Positions 24,183 to 33,673 are shown, counted from the first letter of the stretch. The stretch: 64,000 bases of DNA from an uncultured Gammaproteobacteria bacterium (GCA_947259705.1 CAMYNL010000003.1:171860-235859), one strand, 5' to 3'. Notes: generated by a model not told the origin, from the letters alone. Program-made: numbers and translations.

Positions 24183-25436
24183 ATGTTCACCCGAGAAATG
24201 ACTATTGCCGGATTCGATGACGATCTATGGCACGCCATGTGCGCCGAACAGCGTCGACAGGAAGAGCACATAGAGTTGATCGCTTCCGAGAACTACGCGA
24301 GTCCGCGGGTGCTCCAGGCACAGGGCTCGGTGCTCACCAACAAGTACGCAGAAGGGTATCCGGGACGGAGATACTATGGCGGCTGCGAGTACGTGGACCA
24401 GGTCGAGGAGCTGGCCATCGAGCGGGCCAAGTCGCTATTCGGCGCGGCCTATGCCAATGTGCAGCCGCATTCCGGGTCCCAGGCGAATGCTGCAGTGTAT
24501 CTGGCGCTGCTCGAACCGGGTGACACGATGCTTGGAATGAGCCTGGCCCATGGCGGCCATCTCACCCATGGGGCAAAGGTGAACTTTTCCGGGAGCCTTT
24601 ATCGGGCCGTGCAGTACGGTCTCGACAGCGTCAGCGGAGAAATTGATTACGCGCAAATGGAAGCGCTCGCCATGGAGCACAAACCGCGCATGCTGATGAC
24701 CGGCTTCAGCGCCTACTCGCGTGTCGTGGACTGGCAGCGCTGCCGGGAGATCGCCGACAAGGTGGGTGCCTTCATGGTGGCCGACGTCGCGCATGTGGCG
24801 GGGCTTATCGCCGCCGGTGAGTACCCGAGTCCGGTTGACATCGCGGATGTAACCACCAGTACCACGCACAAGACACTGCGCGGCCCACGCGGCGGCATCA
24901 TCCTGGCGAAAAGTAATCCGGAGCTGGAAAAGAAACTGAACTCGCGTGTGTTTCCGGGTTCCCAGGGTGGCCCGCTGATGCATGTCATCGCCGCCAAGGC
25001 GGTGGCTTTCAAGGAGGCGATGGAATCCGGCTTCAAGGACTACCAGCGGCGCACCGTCGAGAATGCCCGCCTGTTTGCCCAAGCCATGATCAAGCGTGGC
25101 TACGATGTCGTCTCCGGAGGCACGGACAATCATCTTTTCCTGATCAGCCTGGTATCGAAAGGCATTACCGGCAAAGACGCCGAAGCCATCCTGGGCAAGG
25201 CCAACATTACCGTGAACAAGAATGCCGTACCGGACGATCCACAATCACCGTTCGTGACCAGCGGTATTCGCGTCGGCACGCCCGCGGTGACCACGCGGGG
25301 GTTCGGTACGGCTGAGATGGACCGTCTCGCAGGCTGGATCGCCGACGTACTCGACGACATGGAGAATCAGGAGGCGCGGCACCGGGTGAAGCAAGAGGTG
25401 CTGGAGGTCTGCCGGGCATTCCCGGTATATCGTTAG
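24183..25436 (+). CDS. glyA: Serine hydroxymethyltransferase
   Basis: GlyA is the PLP enzyme that interconverts serine and glycine and loads tetrahydrofolate with one-carbon units. Landmarks are [28 protein letters not shown], the PLP lysine in [15 protein letters not shown] and [17 protein letters not shown]. The ATG at 24183 is chosen because GGAGAGG lies about 6 nt upstream and the family N-terminus starts there; an in-frame ATG at 24132 would add 17 unconserved residues. The product is 417 aa, the usual length. Confidence 0.97.
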   Translation: MFTREMTIAGFDDDLWHAMCAEQRRQEEHIELIASENYASPRVLQAQGSVLTNKYAEGYPGRRYYGGCEYVDQVEELAIERAKSLFGAAYANVQPHSGSQANAAVYLALLEPGDTMLGMSLAHGGHLTHGAKVNFSGSLYRAVQYGLDSVSGEIDYAQMEALAMEHKPRMLMTGFSAYSRVVDWQRCREIADKVGAFMVADVAHVAGLIAAGEYPSPVDIADVTTSTTHKTLRGPRGGIILAKSNPELEKKLNSRVFPGSQGGPLMHVIAAKAVAFKEAMESGFKDYQRRTVENARLFAQAMIKRGYDVVSGGTDNHLFLISLVSKGITGKDAEAILGKANITVNKNAVPDDPQSPFVTSGIRVGTPAVTTRGFGTAEMDRLAGWIADVLDDMENQEARHRVKQEVLEVCRAFPVYR

Positions 25437-25463
25437 GCCTGCGGATTTCGCGAGGTTGGCACC

Positions 25464-25970
25464 ATGCGTTGTCCTTTCTGCCGTTCTGAGGATACCCGGG
25501 TCATCGACTCCCGTCTCGCCGACGAAGGCGAGGCAGTGCGCAGGCGACGGGAATGCAACGGCTGCGGTGAACGGTTCACTACCCTGGAGCGGGCGATGCT
25601 GCGCATGCCGTACGTCGTGAAGAGCGATGGCAGGCGCGAGGTCTTCGACGATGAGAAACTGCGCGCCGGCATCCAGCGGGCCCTGGAGAAGCGCCCGGTA
25701 GACGTCGAAGCTGTGGAGGCTGCTATTCACCGTATCCAGCACCACATTCTGACCAGCGGCGAGCGCGAGGTGGAATCACGACGAATCGGGAACTGGGTGA
25801 TGCAGGAACTCGGCGACCTGGACCAGGTGGCGTACGTGAGATTTGCATCAGTGTATAGATCATTTCAGGACGTGGACGAGTTCAGCGAGGAAGTGAAGCG
25901 CTTGCAGAACCAACCGCCATCATCAGTGAAGAAAAAACAGATGTCCCTGCTGCCCCGTGATGACGAGTAA
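25464..25970 (+). CDS. nrdR: Transcriptional repressor NrdR
   Basis: NrdR represses ribonucleotide reductase genes in response to ATP/dATP. The 168 aa protein has the zinc ribbon [17 protein letters not shown]...[10 protein letters not shown] and an ATP-cone domain ([29 protein letters not shown]). It lies between glyA and ribD, the classical order. It overlaps ribD by about 11 nt. Confidence 0.97.
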   Translation: MRCPFCRSEDTRVIDSRLADEGEAVRRRRECNGCGERFTTLERAMLRMPYVVKSDGRREVFDDEKLRAGIQRALEKRPVDVEAVEAAIHRIQHHILTSGEREVESRRIGNWVMQELGDLDQVAYVRFASVYRSFQDVDEFSEEVKRLQNQPPSSVKKKQMSLLPRDDE

Positions 25971-27051
25971 CTACGATGCCGTGTTTATGGCGCGCGCGCT
26001 GCGCCTGGCGGAACGCGGACGTTATTCCACGCACCCCAACCCATGTATCGGCTGCGTGATCGTCAACGATGGCAACATTGTCGCCGAGGCATGGCATCGC
26101 CGCACCGGTGAACCCCATGCAGAGATCCTCGCGCTGAAACAGGCCGGTGATGCGGCCCGTGGTGCCACCGTGTATGTCAATCTCGAACCCTGCTGCCACC
26201 ATGGCCGCACGCCACCGTGCGCCGGTGCCCTGATCGATGCCGGTGTGTCAAAGGTGTTCGCCGCCATGGAGGACCCCAATCCACAGGTCGCCGGGGGCGG
26301 TGTGGAATACCTGCGCGGCGGCGGTGTCGACGTTCATGTGGGCTTGCTGGCGGCGCAAGCGGAGCGCCTCAACCGCGGATTTCTCAAGCGCATGCGTGAA
26401 GGTCGTCCCTGGGTGATCGTCAAGACTGCCGCCTCCATGGACGGGCGCACCGCCACCCGGGCCGGGGAGAGCCAATGGATCACCGGTGAGGCCGCACGTG
26501 CAGACGTGCATCGGATGCGAGCCCACGCCGGCGCGATTGTCACCGGCAGCGGCACGGTACTCGCCGACGACCCTCTGCTCACGGCGCGCATGGAGAACCT
26601 GGAGCGGCAGCCCCTGCGCGTGGTCGCGGACAGTCGGTTGCGCACGCCGGTCGATGCGGCGCTTTTGCAGGCGCCGGGCAGCACCGTGATCGCGACGGCG
26701 GTGGAGGACAAGCCATCGTGGCGATCACTGGAAGCGGCCGGCGCGGAACTGGTGTGTCTACCGGATGCCAACGGCCGGGTAGACTTGGACGCCCTCTTGC
26801 AGCACCTGTGCGAGCGGGAAGTGAACGAGGTGCTGGTCGAGGCCGGACCAAGACTCGCCGGCGCCATACTGCAGGCCCACCTGGTGGATGAACTGGTGAC
26901 GTACCTGGCGCCCATGCTGCTGGGCGACGCGGGCCGCGGCATGTTTCACCTGCCCGGTCTGGAGCGTTTGGGGGACCACCTGGCGCTTGAAATTCAGGAC
27001 GTCCGAGCAATCGGCGCGGATCTGCGCCTCACATTCAGCCACGCAGGGTGA
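25960..27051 (+). CDS. ribD: Bifunctional riboflavin deaminase/reductase RibD
   Basis: RibD catalyses the second and third steps of riboflavin synthesis. The N-terminal deaminase has the zinc motif EPHAEILAL...[14 protein letters not shown]; the C-terminal reductase begins near residue 145 ([17 protein letters not shown]) and includes [19 protein letters not shown] and [12 protein letters not shown]. The ATG at 25960 is used; an in-frame GTG immediately before it is an alternative. The start lies inside the end of nrdR, so translation is probably coupled. Confidence 0.96.
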   Translation: MTSNYDAVFMARALRLAERGRYSTHPNPCIGCVIVNDGNIVAEAWHRRTGEPHAEILALKQAGDAARGATVYVNLEPCCHHGRTPPCAGALIDAGVSKVFAAMEDPNPQVAGGGVEYLRGGGVDVHVGLLAAQAERLNRGFLKRMREGRPWVIVKTAASMDGRTATRAGESQWITGEAARADVHRMRAHAGAIVTGSGTVLADDPLLTARMENLERQPLRVVADSRLRTPVDAALLQAPGSTVIATAVEDKPSWRSLEAAGAELVCLPDANGRVDLDALLQHLCEREVNEVLVEAGPRLAGAILQAHLVDELVTYLAPMLLGDAGRGMFHLPGLERLGDHLALEIQDVRAIGADLRLTFSHAG

Positions 27052-27060
27052 CAAGGGTCG

Positions 27061-27756
27061 ATGTTTACGGGCATTGTTCAGGGCATGGGGAGGGTAAGAC
27101 AGGCGATTTCGTCGGCGGGGGATCTGACCCTCGCGATCGATCCCGGCCCCCTCGCCGGGTACGACGTGCGTACCGGCGATAGCGTGGCCGTGAACGGTGT
27201 GTGTCTCACTGTTGTCAATCAGGACCTCACCAGTGAATGGCGGTTCGACGTTTCCCAGGAAACGCTGTCCCGCTCCCTGCTGGGGCAGCTGGCGGCAGCG
27301 CAGGCGGTTAATCTCGAACTGGCCCTGCTTCCCACGACGCGTCTCGGCGGCCATTTTGTTTCCGGCCACGTGGACGGTATCGGGCGCGTTGTCCGCATTC
27401 AACCGTCGGCTCGGTCAAAGCGGGTGCTGCTGGATGCGCCACCTGCACTGGTCCGTTACATTGCCGAAAAGGGTTCCATCACCGTGGATGGGGTAAGTCT
27501 CACCATCAACACGGTGAGCGGGAATCTTTTTGAGGTGAATATCGTGCCCCACACCTGGTATACGACGACCATGCAGTATTATCGCGAGGGATGCGGTGTA
27601 CATCTGGAGGTCGACCTCATAGCCCGCTACCTGGAGCGGCTGCTGAGCCAGCAGGAAAGCGCCGAAGACGAAGCGCGCGAGGTGATCGAGCCGCAGGAGG
27701 CTGAGATCACGAGAAGTTTTCTTTCGCGTCAGGGTTTCCTGCCCCCCGACGATTGA
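27061..27756 (+). CDS. ribE: Riboflavin synthase, alpha subunit
   Basis: This enzyme dismutates two 6,7-dimethyl-8-ribityllumazines to riboflavin. The 231 aa protein shows the internal duplication of the family: [12 protein letters not shown] with [13 protein letters not shown] in the first barrel, and [14 protein letters not shown] with [12 protein letters not shown] in the second. The C-terminal tail of about 30 residues is acidic and longer than usual. It lies between ribD and ribBA. Confidence 0.97.
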   Translation: MFTGIVQGMGRVRQAISSAGDLTLAIDPGPLAGYDVRTGDSVAVNGVCLTVVNQDLTSEWRFDVSQETLSRSLLGQLAAAQAVNLELALLPTTRLGGHFVSGHVDGIGRVVRIQPSARSKRVLLDAPPALVRYIAEKGSITVDGVSLTINTVSGNLFEVNIVPHTWYTTTMQYYREGCGVHLEVDLIARYLERLLSQQESAEDEAREVIEPQEAEITRSFLSRQGFLPPDD

Positions 27757-27770
27757 TCCTGGAAACACCA

Positions 27771-28880
27771 ATGGCACGCAGCGGCATTGCCGACATTTTG
27801 GCGGATTTCAGGGCCGGCAAGATGGTCATCATCACTGATGACGAGGAGCGGGAAAACGAAGGCGACCTGCTCATCGCGGCGGAGAAGATAACGCCTGAGG
27901 CCATCAACTTCATGGCTACCTACGCCCGTGGCCTCATCTGCCTGACCTTGACGGAAGCCCGCTGTCGCCAGTTGGAACTGGCACTGATGGTGGGCAAGAA
28001 TGCCTCCAGGTTCTCCACCAACTTCACGGTATCCATAGAGGCGGCCCGCGGGGTGACCACGGGAATCTCCGCGGCGGACCGTGCCACCACGGTGAGGGCA
28101 GCAGTCAACCCGGACGCCGTCCCTGAAGACCTCATTACACCCGGTCATGTATTCCCGCTCATGGCCCAGCCGGGCGGGGTGCTTACCCGGGCCGGACACA
28201 CCGAGGCAGGAGTCGACCTGGCGCGGCTTGCGGGTCTCGAGCCCGCCAGCGTGATCTGCGAAATTCTGCGCGAGGACGGTTCCATGGCGCGCATGTCGGA
28301 CCTGGTGGCATTTGCCGAACGGCATAGGCTGCGGATCAGTTCGGTCGCGGAACTCATCCGGTTCCGGCTCGCCCAGGAGCCGACTGTCACCCGGGTGGCG
28401 GAAAGCAAAATGGAGACTGCCGCCGGGCTGTTCCGGCTGGTGGCCTACGAAGACGTGGTTGACGGTGAGATTCACGTCGCGCTGGTGAAAGGCGACATAC
28501 AGGCCGAGCTACCGACCCTGGTGCGAGTGCAGGTCGAGTCGGGTCTATACGACGTATTTCGGGAATTACAGAGTGCCGCCACCTGGGACATAAACGATGC
28601 TGCGCGGCGGATCGCGGAGTCCCGGGCCGGAGTGCTGGTAATACTGCGTTATGGCGAGAAAGGCGACGAGATCGTCACGCGCATCCATCATTCCCATGCC
28701 GCGGGGAAAAGCATAGAATTTCCGTGGCGCGAGTCCGGCCAGGATTTACGCATGCTGGGCGTCGGTGGCCAGATTCTCGCTGATCTCGGCGTCTCGAAGA
28801 TGAATGTGCTTGGCAGCCCGAGACGCATGCATGCGCTCTCGGGTTTCGGTCTCGAAATCGTGGATTACATTACCAACTAG
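27771..28880 (+). CDS. ribBA: DHBP synthase with degenerate GTP cyclohydrolase II domain
   Basis: The N-terminal half (about residues 1-200) is a complete 3,4-dihydroxy-2-butanone-4-phosphate synthase, with [42 protein letters not shown] and [16 protein letters not shown]. The C-terminal half resembles GTP cyclohydrolase II in overall course, but the zinc-binding cysteine cluster (GDxxxSxRCDCG type) and the RQEGRG-type segment are absent; the domain is about 170 residues. Such fusions occur in proteobacteria and are thought to lack cyclohydrolase activity. An in-frame TTG at 27753 would add six residues and overlap ribE. Confidence 0.9.
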   Translation: MARSGIADILADFRAGKMVIITDDEERENEGDLLIAAEKITPEAINFMATYARGLICLTLTEARCRQLELALMVGKNASRFSTNFTVSIEAARGVTTGISAADRATTVRAAVNPDAVPEDLITPGHVFPLMAQPGGVLTRAGHTEAGVDLARLAGLEPASVICEILREDGSMARMSDLVAFAERHRLRISSVAELIRFRLAQEPTVTRVAESKMETAAGLFRLVAYEDVVDGEIHVALVKGDIQAELPTLVRVQVESGLYDVFRELQSAATWDINDAARRIAESRAGVLVILRYGEKGDEIVTRIHHSHAAGKSIEFPWRESGQDLRMLGVGGQILADLGVSKMNVLGSPRRMHALSGFGLEIVDYITN

Positions 28881-28888
28881 ATGCATTG

Positions 28889-29368
28889 ATGATGAGCAAC
28901 GTCCGGACAATCCAGGGTGACTTTACCGCCCGCAGCGCGCGCGTCGGCATCGCCATGGCGAGATTCAACGAGTTTATCGGGACACGCTTGCTCGACGGCG
29001 CCATGGACATCCTCAGGCGCCACGGCGTGGATACGGCCAACATCGAGGTCGTCAAGGTACCCGGTGCGTTTGAACTGCCCCTGGCGGTGAAGATAATGGC
29101 TGAGCGCGGGCATTATGATGTCCTGATAGCGCTAGGCTGCGTGATACGGGGTGAGACGCCGCATTTCGATTACGTGGCCGGATCCTGCGTCCAGGGCCTG
29201 GCCCGGGTCAGCCTCGAAGCGACCACGCCGGTTGGCTTTGGCGTGCTGACCGTGGATACTATAGAACAGGCCATCGAGCGGGCGGGTACCAAGGCAGGAA
29301 ACAAGGGCGCCGATGCCGCGCTGGCTGCACTGGAGATGGTAAGTCTAGTCAGGCAATTCGAAACTTAA
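28889..29368 (+). CDS. ribH: 6,7-dimethyl-8-ribityllumazine synthase
   Basis: RibH condenses the RibD product, after dephosphorylation, with the RibB product to form lumazine; it assembles into pentamers or capsids. The product has the motifs ARFNEFIGTRLLDGA, VPGAFELPLAVKIMAE, ALGCVIRGETPHFDYV and FGVLTVDTIEQAIERAG. The start could be the ATG at 28889 or at 28892; a TTG at 28886 is less likely. It follows ribBA with a few bases between. Confidence 0.95.
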   Translation: MMSNVRTIQGDFTARSARVGIAMARFNEFIGTRLLDGAMDILRRHGVDTANIEVVKVPGAFELPLAVKIMAERGHYDVLIALGCVIRGETPHFDYVAGSCVQGLARVSLEATTPVGFGVLTVDTIEQAIERAGTKAGNKGADAALAALEMVSLVRQFET

Positions 29369-29390
29369 CGTGACCGCGCGGGGGGACGAC

Positions 29391-29861
29391 ATGTCCAACG
29401 GCAGTCGACATCAGGCCCGCCAGGCAGCAGTTCAGGCACTCTATCAATGGGACCTCACCGAACAGGAACCAGAGGATATACTCAAGCATTTTCTGCGTCA
29501 GCACGATCTCGGTGACGCCGACAGGGACTATTTCTATACCCTGGTCAGGGGCGTTCCCACCTACCGACAGGAGCTGTTGGCGAGACTGGCCCCATATATT
29601 GACCGCGACATGGAAGAGGTCGACCCAGTGGAAAGAGCGATCCTGCGATTGGCGGCGTACGAACTGGAATACCAGCACGATGTGCCCACCAAGGTCATTC
29701 TCAATGAAGCCATAGAGTTGGCGAAGATCTTCGGCGCCGAACACAGTTACAAATTCGTGAATGGTGTGCTCGACAAGGTCGCCGGCAAGCTCCGCCCGGT
29801 CGCCGCTCCCGGCGTGGACAGTGGCGCCGGCAACTCCGCGCAGCTGCTGCACAAGGGCTGA
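29391..29861 (+). CDS. nusB: Transcription antitermination factor NusB
   Basis: NusB binds boxA with NusE (S10) in rRNA antitermination. The protein shows RHQARQAAVQALYQWDLTEQ, VDPVERAILRLAAYEL and VPTKVILNEAIELAKIFG, typical of the all-helical family. The ATG at 29391 follows a GGGGGG purine run; a GTG at 29370 in frame would add seven residues. The ribH-nusB-thiL-pgpA order is standard. Confidence 0.96.
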   Translation: MSNGSRHQARQAAVQALYQWDLTEQEPEDILKHFLRQHDLGDADRDYFYTLVRGVPTYRQELLARLAPYIDRDMEEVDPVERAILRLAAYELEYQHDVPTKVILNEAIELAKIFGAEHSYKFVNGVLDKVAGKLRPVAAPGVDSGAGNSAQLLHKG

Positions 29862-29872
29862 GCCGCCGCGCG

Positions 29873-30832
29873 TTGGACGAATTCGAGTTAATCAGGACAT
29901 TTTTTGCAACGCAACCGGTGTGTCGCGACGATGTAGTGCTCGGTATCGGCGACGACGCCGCGGTGCTGTCGCCACCTCCGGACGAAAAGCTGGTGTGCAC
30001 CACGGACATGATGCTGGAGGACGTGCATTTTGCCTCCACCACGCAGCCCTCCGCCATCGGCCACAAGGCCCTGGCCGTCAATCTCAGCGATTTAGCGGCG
30101 ATGGGTGCCCGCCCGGCCTGGGCCACAATGACCCTGGCGCTGACGGCTGCCGACCCGGTGTGGCTGCAAGCGTTCTGCGCCGGCTTCTTTGAGCTGGCAG
30201 CGCGTTTCAGGGTGCAACTGGTGGGCGGGGACCTGACCCGCGGACCTCTTGCGGTGGGCATGCATTTGACCGGTTTCGTCGGTAACGAGGGCTTTTTGAC
30301 CCGTGACGGAGCCCGCCCGGGGGATGATGTGTATGTTTCCGGTTTTCTCGGTGACGCCGCGCTGGGGTTGCAGGCGCAGCGCGGAACCGTGACGCTGGCC
30401 GGGCCCGATCATGACGCAGTACTTCGGCGGCTTGAATTCCCCGAACCGAGGGTCGAGCTAGGCTGCGCCTTGTGCGGAATGGCGACCGCCGCCATCGATA
30501 TTTCGGATGGACTGTGCGCAGACCTGGGTCACATAGTTACCAGCAGCGGCGTGGCCGCCCGGCTGGAGGCCGAGCGCTTGCCGCTCTCCGGGGTCTACCG
30601 CCGTCATTTCGGGGAGCTGGGCTGGGAGCCGGCACTTAGTTTCGGCGACGATTACGAATTGTGTTTCACTGCTGCCCCCGCCAGTCGGGGGGCCATAGAG
30701 GCGGTAGCGGCCGCACGACGGGTCACGGTCACGCGCATTGGCACCATCCACGAGGGCGAAGGCATACGGATATCTGCCGGCGGCACGGAGTTTACGCCAC
30801 GGAGTGCGGGGTACGAGCATTTCCGTGCCTAG
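29873..30832 (+). CDS. thiL: Thiamine-monophosphate kinase
   Basis: ThiL phosphorylates thiamine monophosphate to the active diphosphate. The 319 aa protein has the N-terminal GIGDDAAVL, TTDMMLEDVHF, GHKALAVNLSDLAAMGARP, and the C-terminal ATAAIDISDGLCADLGHI and FGDDYELCFTA motifs. It starts with TTG (LDEFELIRTFF aligned to the family start). It overlaps the pgpA start by 8 nt. Confidence 0.95.
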   Translation: MDEFELIRTFFATQPVCRDDVVLGIGDDAAVLSPPPDEKLVCTTDMMLEDVHFASTTQPSAIGHKALAVNLSDLAAMGARPAWATMTLALTAADPVWLQAFCAGFFELAARFRVQLVGGDLTRGPLAVGMHLTGFVGNEGFLTRDGARPGDDVYVSGFLGDAALGLQAQRGTVTLAGPDHDAVLRRLEFPEPRVELGCALCGMATAAIDISDGLCADLGHIVTSSGVAARLEAERLPLSGVYRRHFGELGWEPALSFGDDYELCFTAAPASRGAIEAVAAARRVTVTRIGTIHEGEGIRISAGGTEFTPRSAGYEHFRA

Positions 30833-31316
30833 AGAAGATCACCTGCGCAGGCTGGCGCGACGGGACGTCGGCCATTTCCTGTCCCTGGGCTTCGGGACCG
30901 GGCTGCTGCCCGCTGCGCCGGGCACGTGGGGCACTATCGCGGCCATACCGGTTTACCTGCTGCTGGCGGCGTTGGGCTGGCCCGTTTATGTCGGCGCTAC
31001 CGTTGCCCTGTTTTTACTGGGCGTGTGGCTCAGTGAGCGCAGCGCGCGGGCGCTCGGCGTGCACGATCACCCGGCAATCGTATGGGACGAGATAGTCGGA
31101 TTCCTGGTCACCATGGTCGGCAGCCCGGTGGGCTGGCAGTGGATATGTGGCGGATTCTTACTGTTCAGGCTCTTCGATATCCTCAAGCCCTGGCCGATCG
31201 GAGTCATTGACGACAAGCTGAGCGGGGGCTGGGGCATCATGCTTGACGATCTGTTGGCGGGGCTGTACGCGGCGGTCATGCTGGCCATAGCCGCCTCCCT
31301 GCTCGCCACCGCTTAG
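30825..31316 (+). CDS. pgpA: Phosphatidylglycerophosphatase A
   Basis: PgpA dephosphorylates phosphatidylglycerophosphate at the inner membrane. Motifs are FLSLGFGTGLLPAAPGTWGT, HDHPAIVWDEIVGFLV and FRLFDILKPWPIG, with several hydrophobic helices. The likely start is the GTG at 30825 within the end of thiL, giving 163 aa, near the usual length; an upstream in-frame ATG at 30738 would only add residues that overlap thiL. Confidence 0.93.
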   Translation: MPREDHLRRLARRDVGHFLSLGFGTGLLPAAPGTWGTIAAIPVYLLLAALGWPVYVGATVALFLLGVWLSERSARALGVHDHPAIVWDEIVGFLVTMVGSPVGWQWICGGFLLFRLFDILKPWPIGVIDDKLSGGWGIMLDDLLAGLYAAVMLAIAASLLATA

Positions 31317-31347
31317 GACGCGCCGTGGCGCCGCACGAGGGGCCGCC

Positions 31348-32031
31348 TCAGCGGTCCGCAACGGCGACCCGGGCCCGGTTCTCAGCGTTGCGGGATGACT
31401 TACAGCATCCGCGATCCTGATACTGCTGGTAAAGTCCCATGACCCTGCGCACATAGGCCCGGGTCTCCGCGAAAGGAGGGATTCCACCGTGGCGGGCCAC
31501 GGCATTCTCGCCCGCGTTATAGCCCGCCAGTGCCAGTCGCGTGTTGCCGCTGAAAAGCTCCAGCAGGTCGCGCAGGTAGCGGGCGCCGCCGGCCACGTTC
31601 TGCCCAGGGTCGAACAAGCTCTCGACCCCATAGCGATTCGCGGTGCCCGGCATCAGTTGCATCAGACCCGATGCGCCTTTGCGGGAAATCGCATAACGGT
31701 CGAAGGCCGACTCCACCTGCATCACCGCCTTGATCAGCGCCGGATCGAGGTCAACGGTCTGTGCCGTGTGCATGATCAGTTCATCGTAGTCTGAGCCGAT
31801 CGGCTGTAGCACCGACGGCGGCGCGGCCGCGGTATCCGGTTCGGTCCGGTATGTCTTCACCAGCCGGTAGCCGGGTTCAGTACGCCGATGGTCGGTAATC
31901 AACTTCGACCCCGACGCACTCTCGTAGACGAATATATCCGCGGGCGCCGTACTAGCGGCAGCCAGACCCAGGGCGAGGCTCAGCGCCAGCGCTCGACACA
32001 ATCGATTACCGCGAAGCTTGTTATTATTCAT
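31348..32031 (-). CDS. Lytic transglycosylase (SLT domain)
   Basis: This periplasmic enzyme should cleave peptidoglycan glycan strands. From the ATG at 32031 it has a signal peptide (CRALALSLALGLAAASTAPA), a DUF4124-like N-terminal segment (IFVYESASGSKLITDHRR), and an SLT domain with the catalytic glutamate in AVMQVESAFDRYA followed by KGASGLMQLMPGTANRYGV and LALAGYNAGENAV. The frame extends to 32115 but those residues precede the signal peptide. It converges with pgpA and is divergent from yajQ. Confidence 0.92.
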   Translation of the reverse strand: MNNNKLRGNRLCRALALSLALGLAAASTAPADIFVYESASGSKLITDHRRTEPGYRLVKTYRTEPDTAAAPPSVLQPIGSDYDELIMHTAQTVDLDPALIKAVMQVESAFDRYAISRKGASGLMQLMPGTANRYGVESLFDPGQNVAGGARYLRDLLELFSGNTRLALAGYNAGENAVARHGGIPPFAETRAYVRRVMGLYQQYQDRGCCKSSRNAENRARVAVADR

Positions 32032-32138
32032 AGGCTCGAACCTTGCACAAATATAGCCTAAACTTCGACGTTTTTCGCGCCGTTTTCGCGTCTGGGCGAG
32101 TTCAGCCGTCGGCACAGCGGTTGGATTCGCCGCCGCGA

Positions 32139-32175
32139 CGGCAATGGCGCCGATGAGCGTGGCGTCGCATTGCCG
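32139..32175 (+). other. Hairpin in the yajQ 5' leader
   Basis: An 8 bp perfect inverted repeat, CGGCAATG (32139-32146) and CATTGCCG (32168-32175), encloses a second GGCGCC/GGCGTC pairing. It ends about 10 nt before the GAGG ribosome-binding region of yajQ. On the plus strand it is followed by A residues, so it is not a standard terminator for yajQ-direction transcripts. Confidence 0.45.
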
Positions 32176-32197
32176 AAAAACAACTCGAGGTTAGTTT

Positions 32198-32683
32198 ATG
32201 CCTTCTTTCGACGTGGTATCCGAGGTGGATTGGCAGGAGGTCCGCAATGCGGTGGACCAAGCCAACCGCGAAATATCCAATCGTTACGATTTCAAAGGCA
32301 GTGACGCGCGGGTCGAACATAGCGAAGGTTCCCTGACCGTCTACGCCGACGACGAATTTCAGGTAGGGCAGGCCGTGGACATCCTGCATAACAAGCTCGC
32401 CAAACGCAAAGTGGACCTCCAGCATCTCGATGCGCGGGACGTGGAAACCGTAGGGGGCGGCAAAGCCAGACAGGACATTGAGATACGTCACGGCATCAGC
32501 CAGGACCTGGGCAAGAAGATCATAAAGCTGATAAAAGGAACTAAATGGAAGGTCCAGGCGTCCATTCAAGGAGATCAGGTCCGGGTTTCCGGCAAGAAAC
32601 GGGACGATCTGCAGCAGGTCATATCCTTATTGCGGGACGGTAAGCTCGGGGTCCCGCTACAGTTCGTAAATTTTCGCGATTAA
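32198..32683 (+). CDS. yajQ: YajQ family nucleotide-binding protein
   Basis: The 161 aa protein has the signature MPSFDVVSEVDWQEVRNAVDQ, NRYDFKGSDARVEH and the second-half ISQDLGKKIIKLIKGTKWKVQASIQGDQVRVSGKKRDDLQ. Family members bind nucleic acids or nucleotides, and some have been described as cyclic-di-GMP effectors. GAGGTTAGTTT precedes the ATG. It is followed by dsbC after 18 nt. Confidence 0.96.
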   Translation: MPSFDVVSEVDWQEVRNAVDQANREISNRYDFKGSDARVEHSEGSLTVYADDEFQVGQAVDILHNKLAKRKVDLQHLDARDVETVGGGKARQDIEIRHGISQDLGKKIIKLIKGTKWKVQASIQGDQVRVSGKKRDDLQQVISLLRDGKLGVPLQFVNFRD

Positions 32684-32701
32684 CAGTGATGAGGTAACGA
32701 A

Positions 32702-33445
32702 ATGAAAGCTTTGTGCGCCTTGGTGGCGATATTACTGCCGTTTACGCTCGCCGCCGGGGAGGTCCTGTCCCCCGAGGAAGCCGACGCGGTCAAACAAAAA
32801 CTGGCGAAGGTAGTGCCGGGAATCCAGGTGGACTCGGTGCGCCAGGCGCCGATGGCGGGATTCTACGAAGTGGCGCTGGGCACGCGCCTCATGTACATGA
32901 CCCACGACGGGCGTTACCTGCTGCTGGGTGATGTGGTGGATGTCGAACAGCGCGACAATTTGACCGAAGTGCGCCGCGCGGAACTGGTTGCCACCAGGAT
33001 CGATGCCGTTGGCAAGGAAAATATGATCGTCATTGCTCCGGACCAGCCCAGCCATCACATCACGGTATTCACCGATGTTGACTGTCCCTATTGCGCCAAA
33101 TTCCACCGCGACGTGCCAAAGCTCAACGCAGCCGGCATAGAAGTTCGATATCTCCTGTTTCCCCGTTCCGGCATCGGCAGCCCGAGTTACCAGCGAGCCG
33201 TCAGCGTTTGGTGCTCGGATGACCCGATCAAGTGGGTGGGGATCGCGAAGGCCGGCGGCGAGGTGGCTGCCAAGGAATGCAATAACCCGGTCAAGGAATC
33301 CATACAACTGGGTCGTGAAGTCGGCATCAGCGGAACACCGGCGATCATCCTCGAGAACGGGCGGATGATTCCCGGTTATGTACCGCCGCCCAGGTTGCTG
33401 GCCGAACTAGGAATAGCTCCTAGTGCTGCCGCGCGAGAGAAATGA
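32702..33445 (+). CDS. dsbC: Thiol:disulfide interchange protein DsbC
   Basis: DsbC is the periplasmic disulfide isomerase. The 247 aa product has a signal peptide (about 18 residues, cleavage after LAAG), an N-terminal dimerisation domain, and a thioredoxin-fold domain with the active site DCPYC (Cys128/Cys131) and the cis-proline loop GISGTPAIIL. Two further cysteines (CSDDP, KECNN) correspond to the structural disulfide. It is followed by a candidate sRNA locus and terminator. Confidence 0.95.
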   Translation: MKALCALVAILLPFTLAAGEVLSPEEADAVKQKLAKVVPGIQVDSVRQAPMAGFYEVALGTRLMYMTHDGRYLLLGDVVDVEQRDNLTEVRRAELVATRIDAVGKENMIVIAPDQPSHHITVFTDVDCPYCAKFHRDVPKLNAAGIEVRYLLFPRSGIGSPSYQRAVSVWCSDDPIKWVGIAKAGGEVAAKECNNPVKESIQLGREVGISGTPAIILENGRMIPGYVPPPRLLAELGIAPSAAAREK

Positions 33446-33454
33446 GTTCAGAAA

Positions 33455-33497
33455 ATTGAATGTCATGCAGATGCGTTAATTCATTGAATTTCATGCA
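33455..33497. repeat. Direct repeat upstream of candidate sRNA promoter
   Basis: ATTGAATGTCATGCA (33455-33469) recurs as ATTGAATTTCATGCA (33483-33497), 14 of 15 bases identical, with starts 28 bp apart. The second copy ends 12 bp before a candidate -35, a suitable place for an activator. Confidence 0.6.
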
Positions 33498-33509
33498 TTA
33501 TTTCAAAGC

Positions 33510-33538
33510 TTGTTTTTGAAACTTTGGTGGTTTATATT
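33510..33538 (+). promoter_or_regulatory. Candidate promoter for sRNA locus
   Basis: TTGTTT (33510-33515) and TATATT (33533-33538) are separated by exactly 17 bp. The surrounding 90 bp are AT-rich compared with the window. The start site would be near 33545, pointing at a terminator 100-130 nt downstream with no gene between. Confidence 0.5.
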
Positions 33539-33544
33539 GACTTT

Positions 33545-33673
33545 GGCTTGGATGCCGGCAGGGAGGCGCGCTTGAAAGGAGGGGTATCGTGTCGTGAAGG
33601 CCTCTGACGGGTGACCATCGTAGGGGGATTTAGGGAAGCACGTACCCAAGGGCGGCTGGATGCCGCCCTTTTT
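33545..33673 (+). ncRNA. Candidate small RNA of about 130 nt
   Basis: The segment between the promoter candidate and a strong intrinsic terminator has no credible reading frame; minus-strand frames across it look like noise. It holds six GGA triplets (near 33550, 33562, 33578, 33626, 33634 and 33658), the last in the terminator loop. Repeated unpaired GGA is the pattern of CsrA/RsmA-titrating RNAs, but no similarity to RsmY, RsmZ or CsrB was recognised. AAGGAGG at 33576 precedes a GTG followed almost at once by a stop. Alternatively this is the dsbC 3' untranslated region. Confidence 0.4.
33648..33673 (+). terminator. Intrinsic terminator
   Basis: AAGGGCGGC-TGGAT-GCCGCCCTT is a perfect 9 bp stem with a 5 nt loop, and the T run continues to 33673 (TTTTT in all). 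It terminates rightward transcription from dsbC or from the candidate sRNA promoter. Confidence 0.88.

Noticed and set aside
27000..27770. FMN riboswitch sought near the riboflavin genes
   Set aside because: Gaps between ribD, ribE and ribBA are only a few bases, leaving no room for an RFN element.
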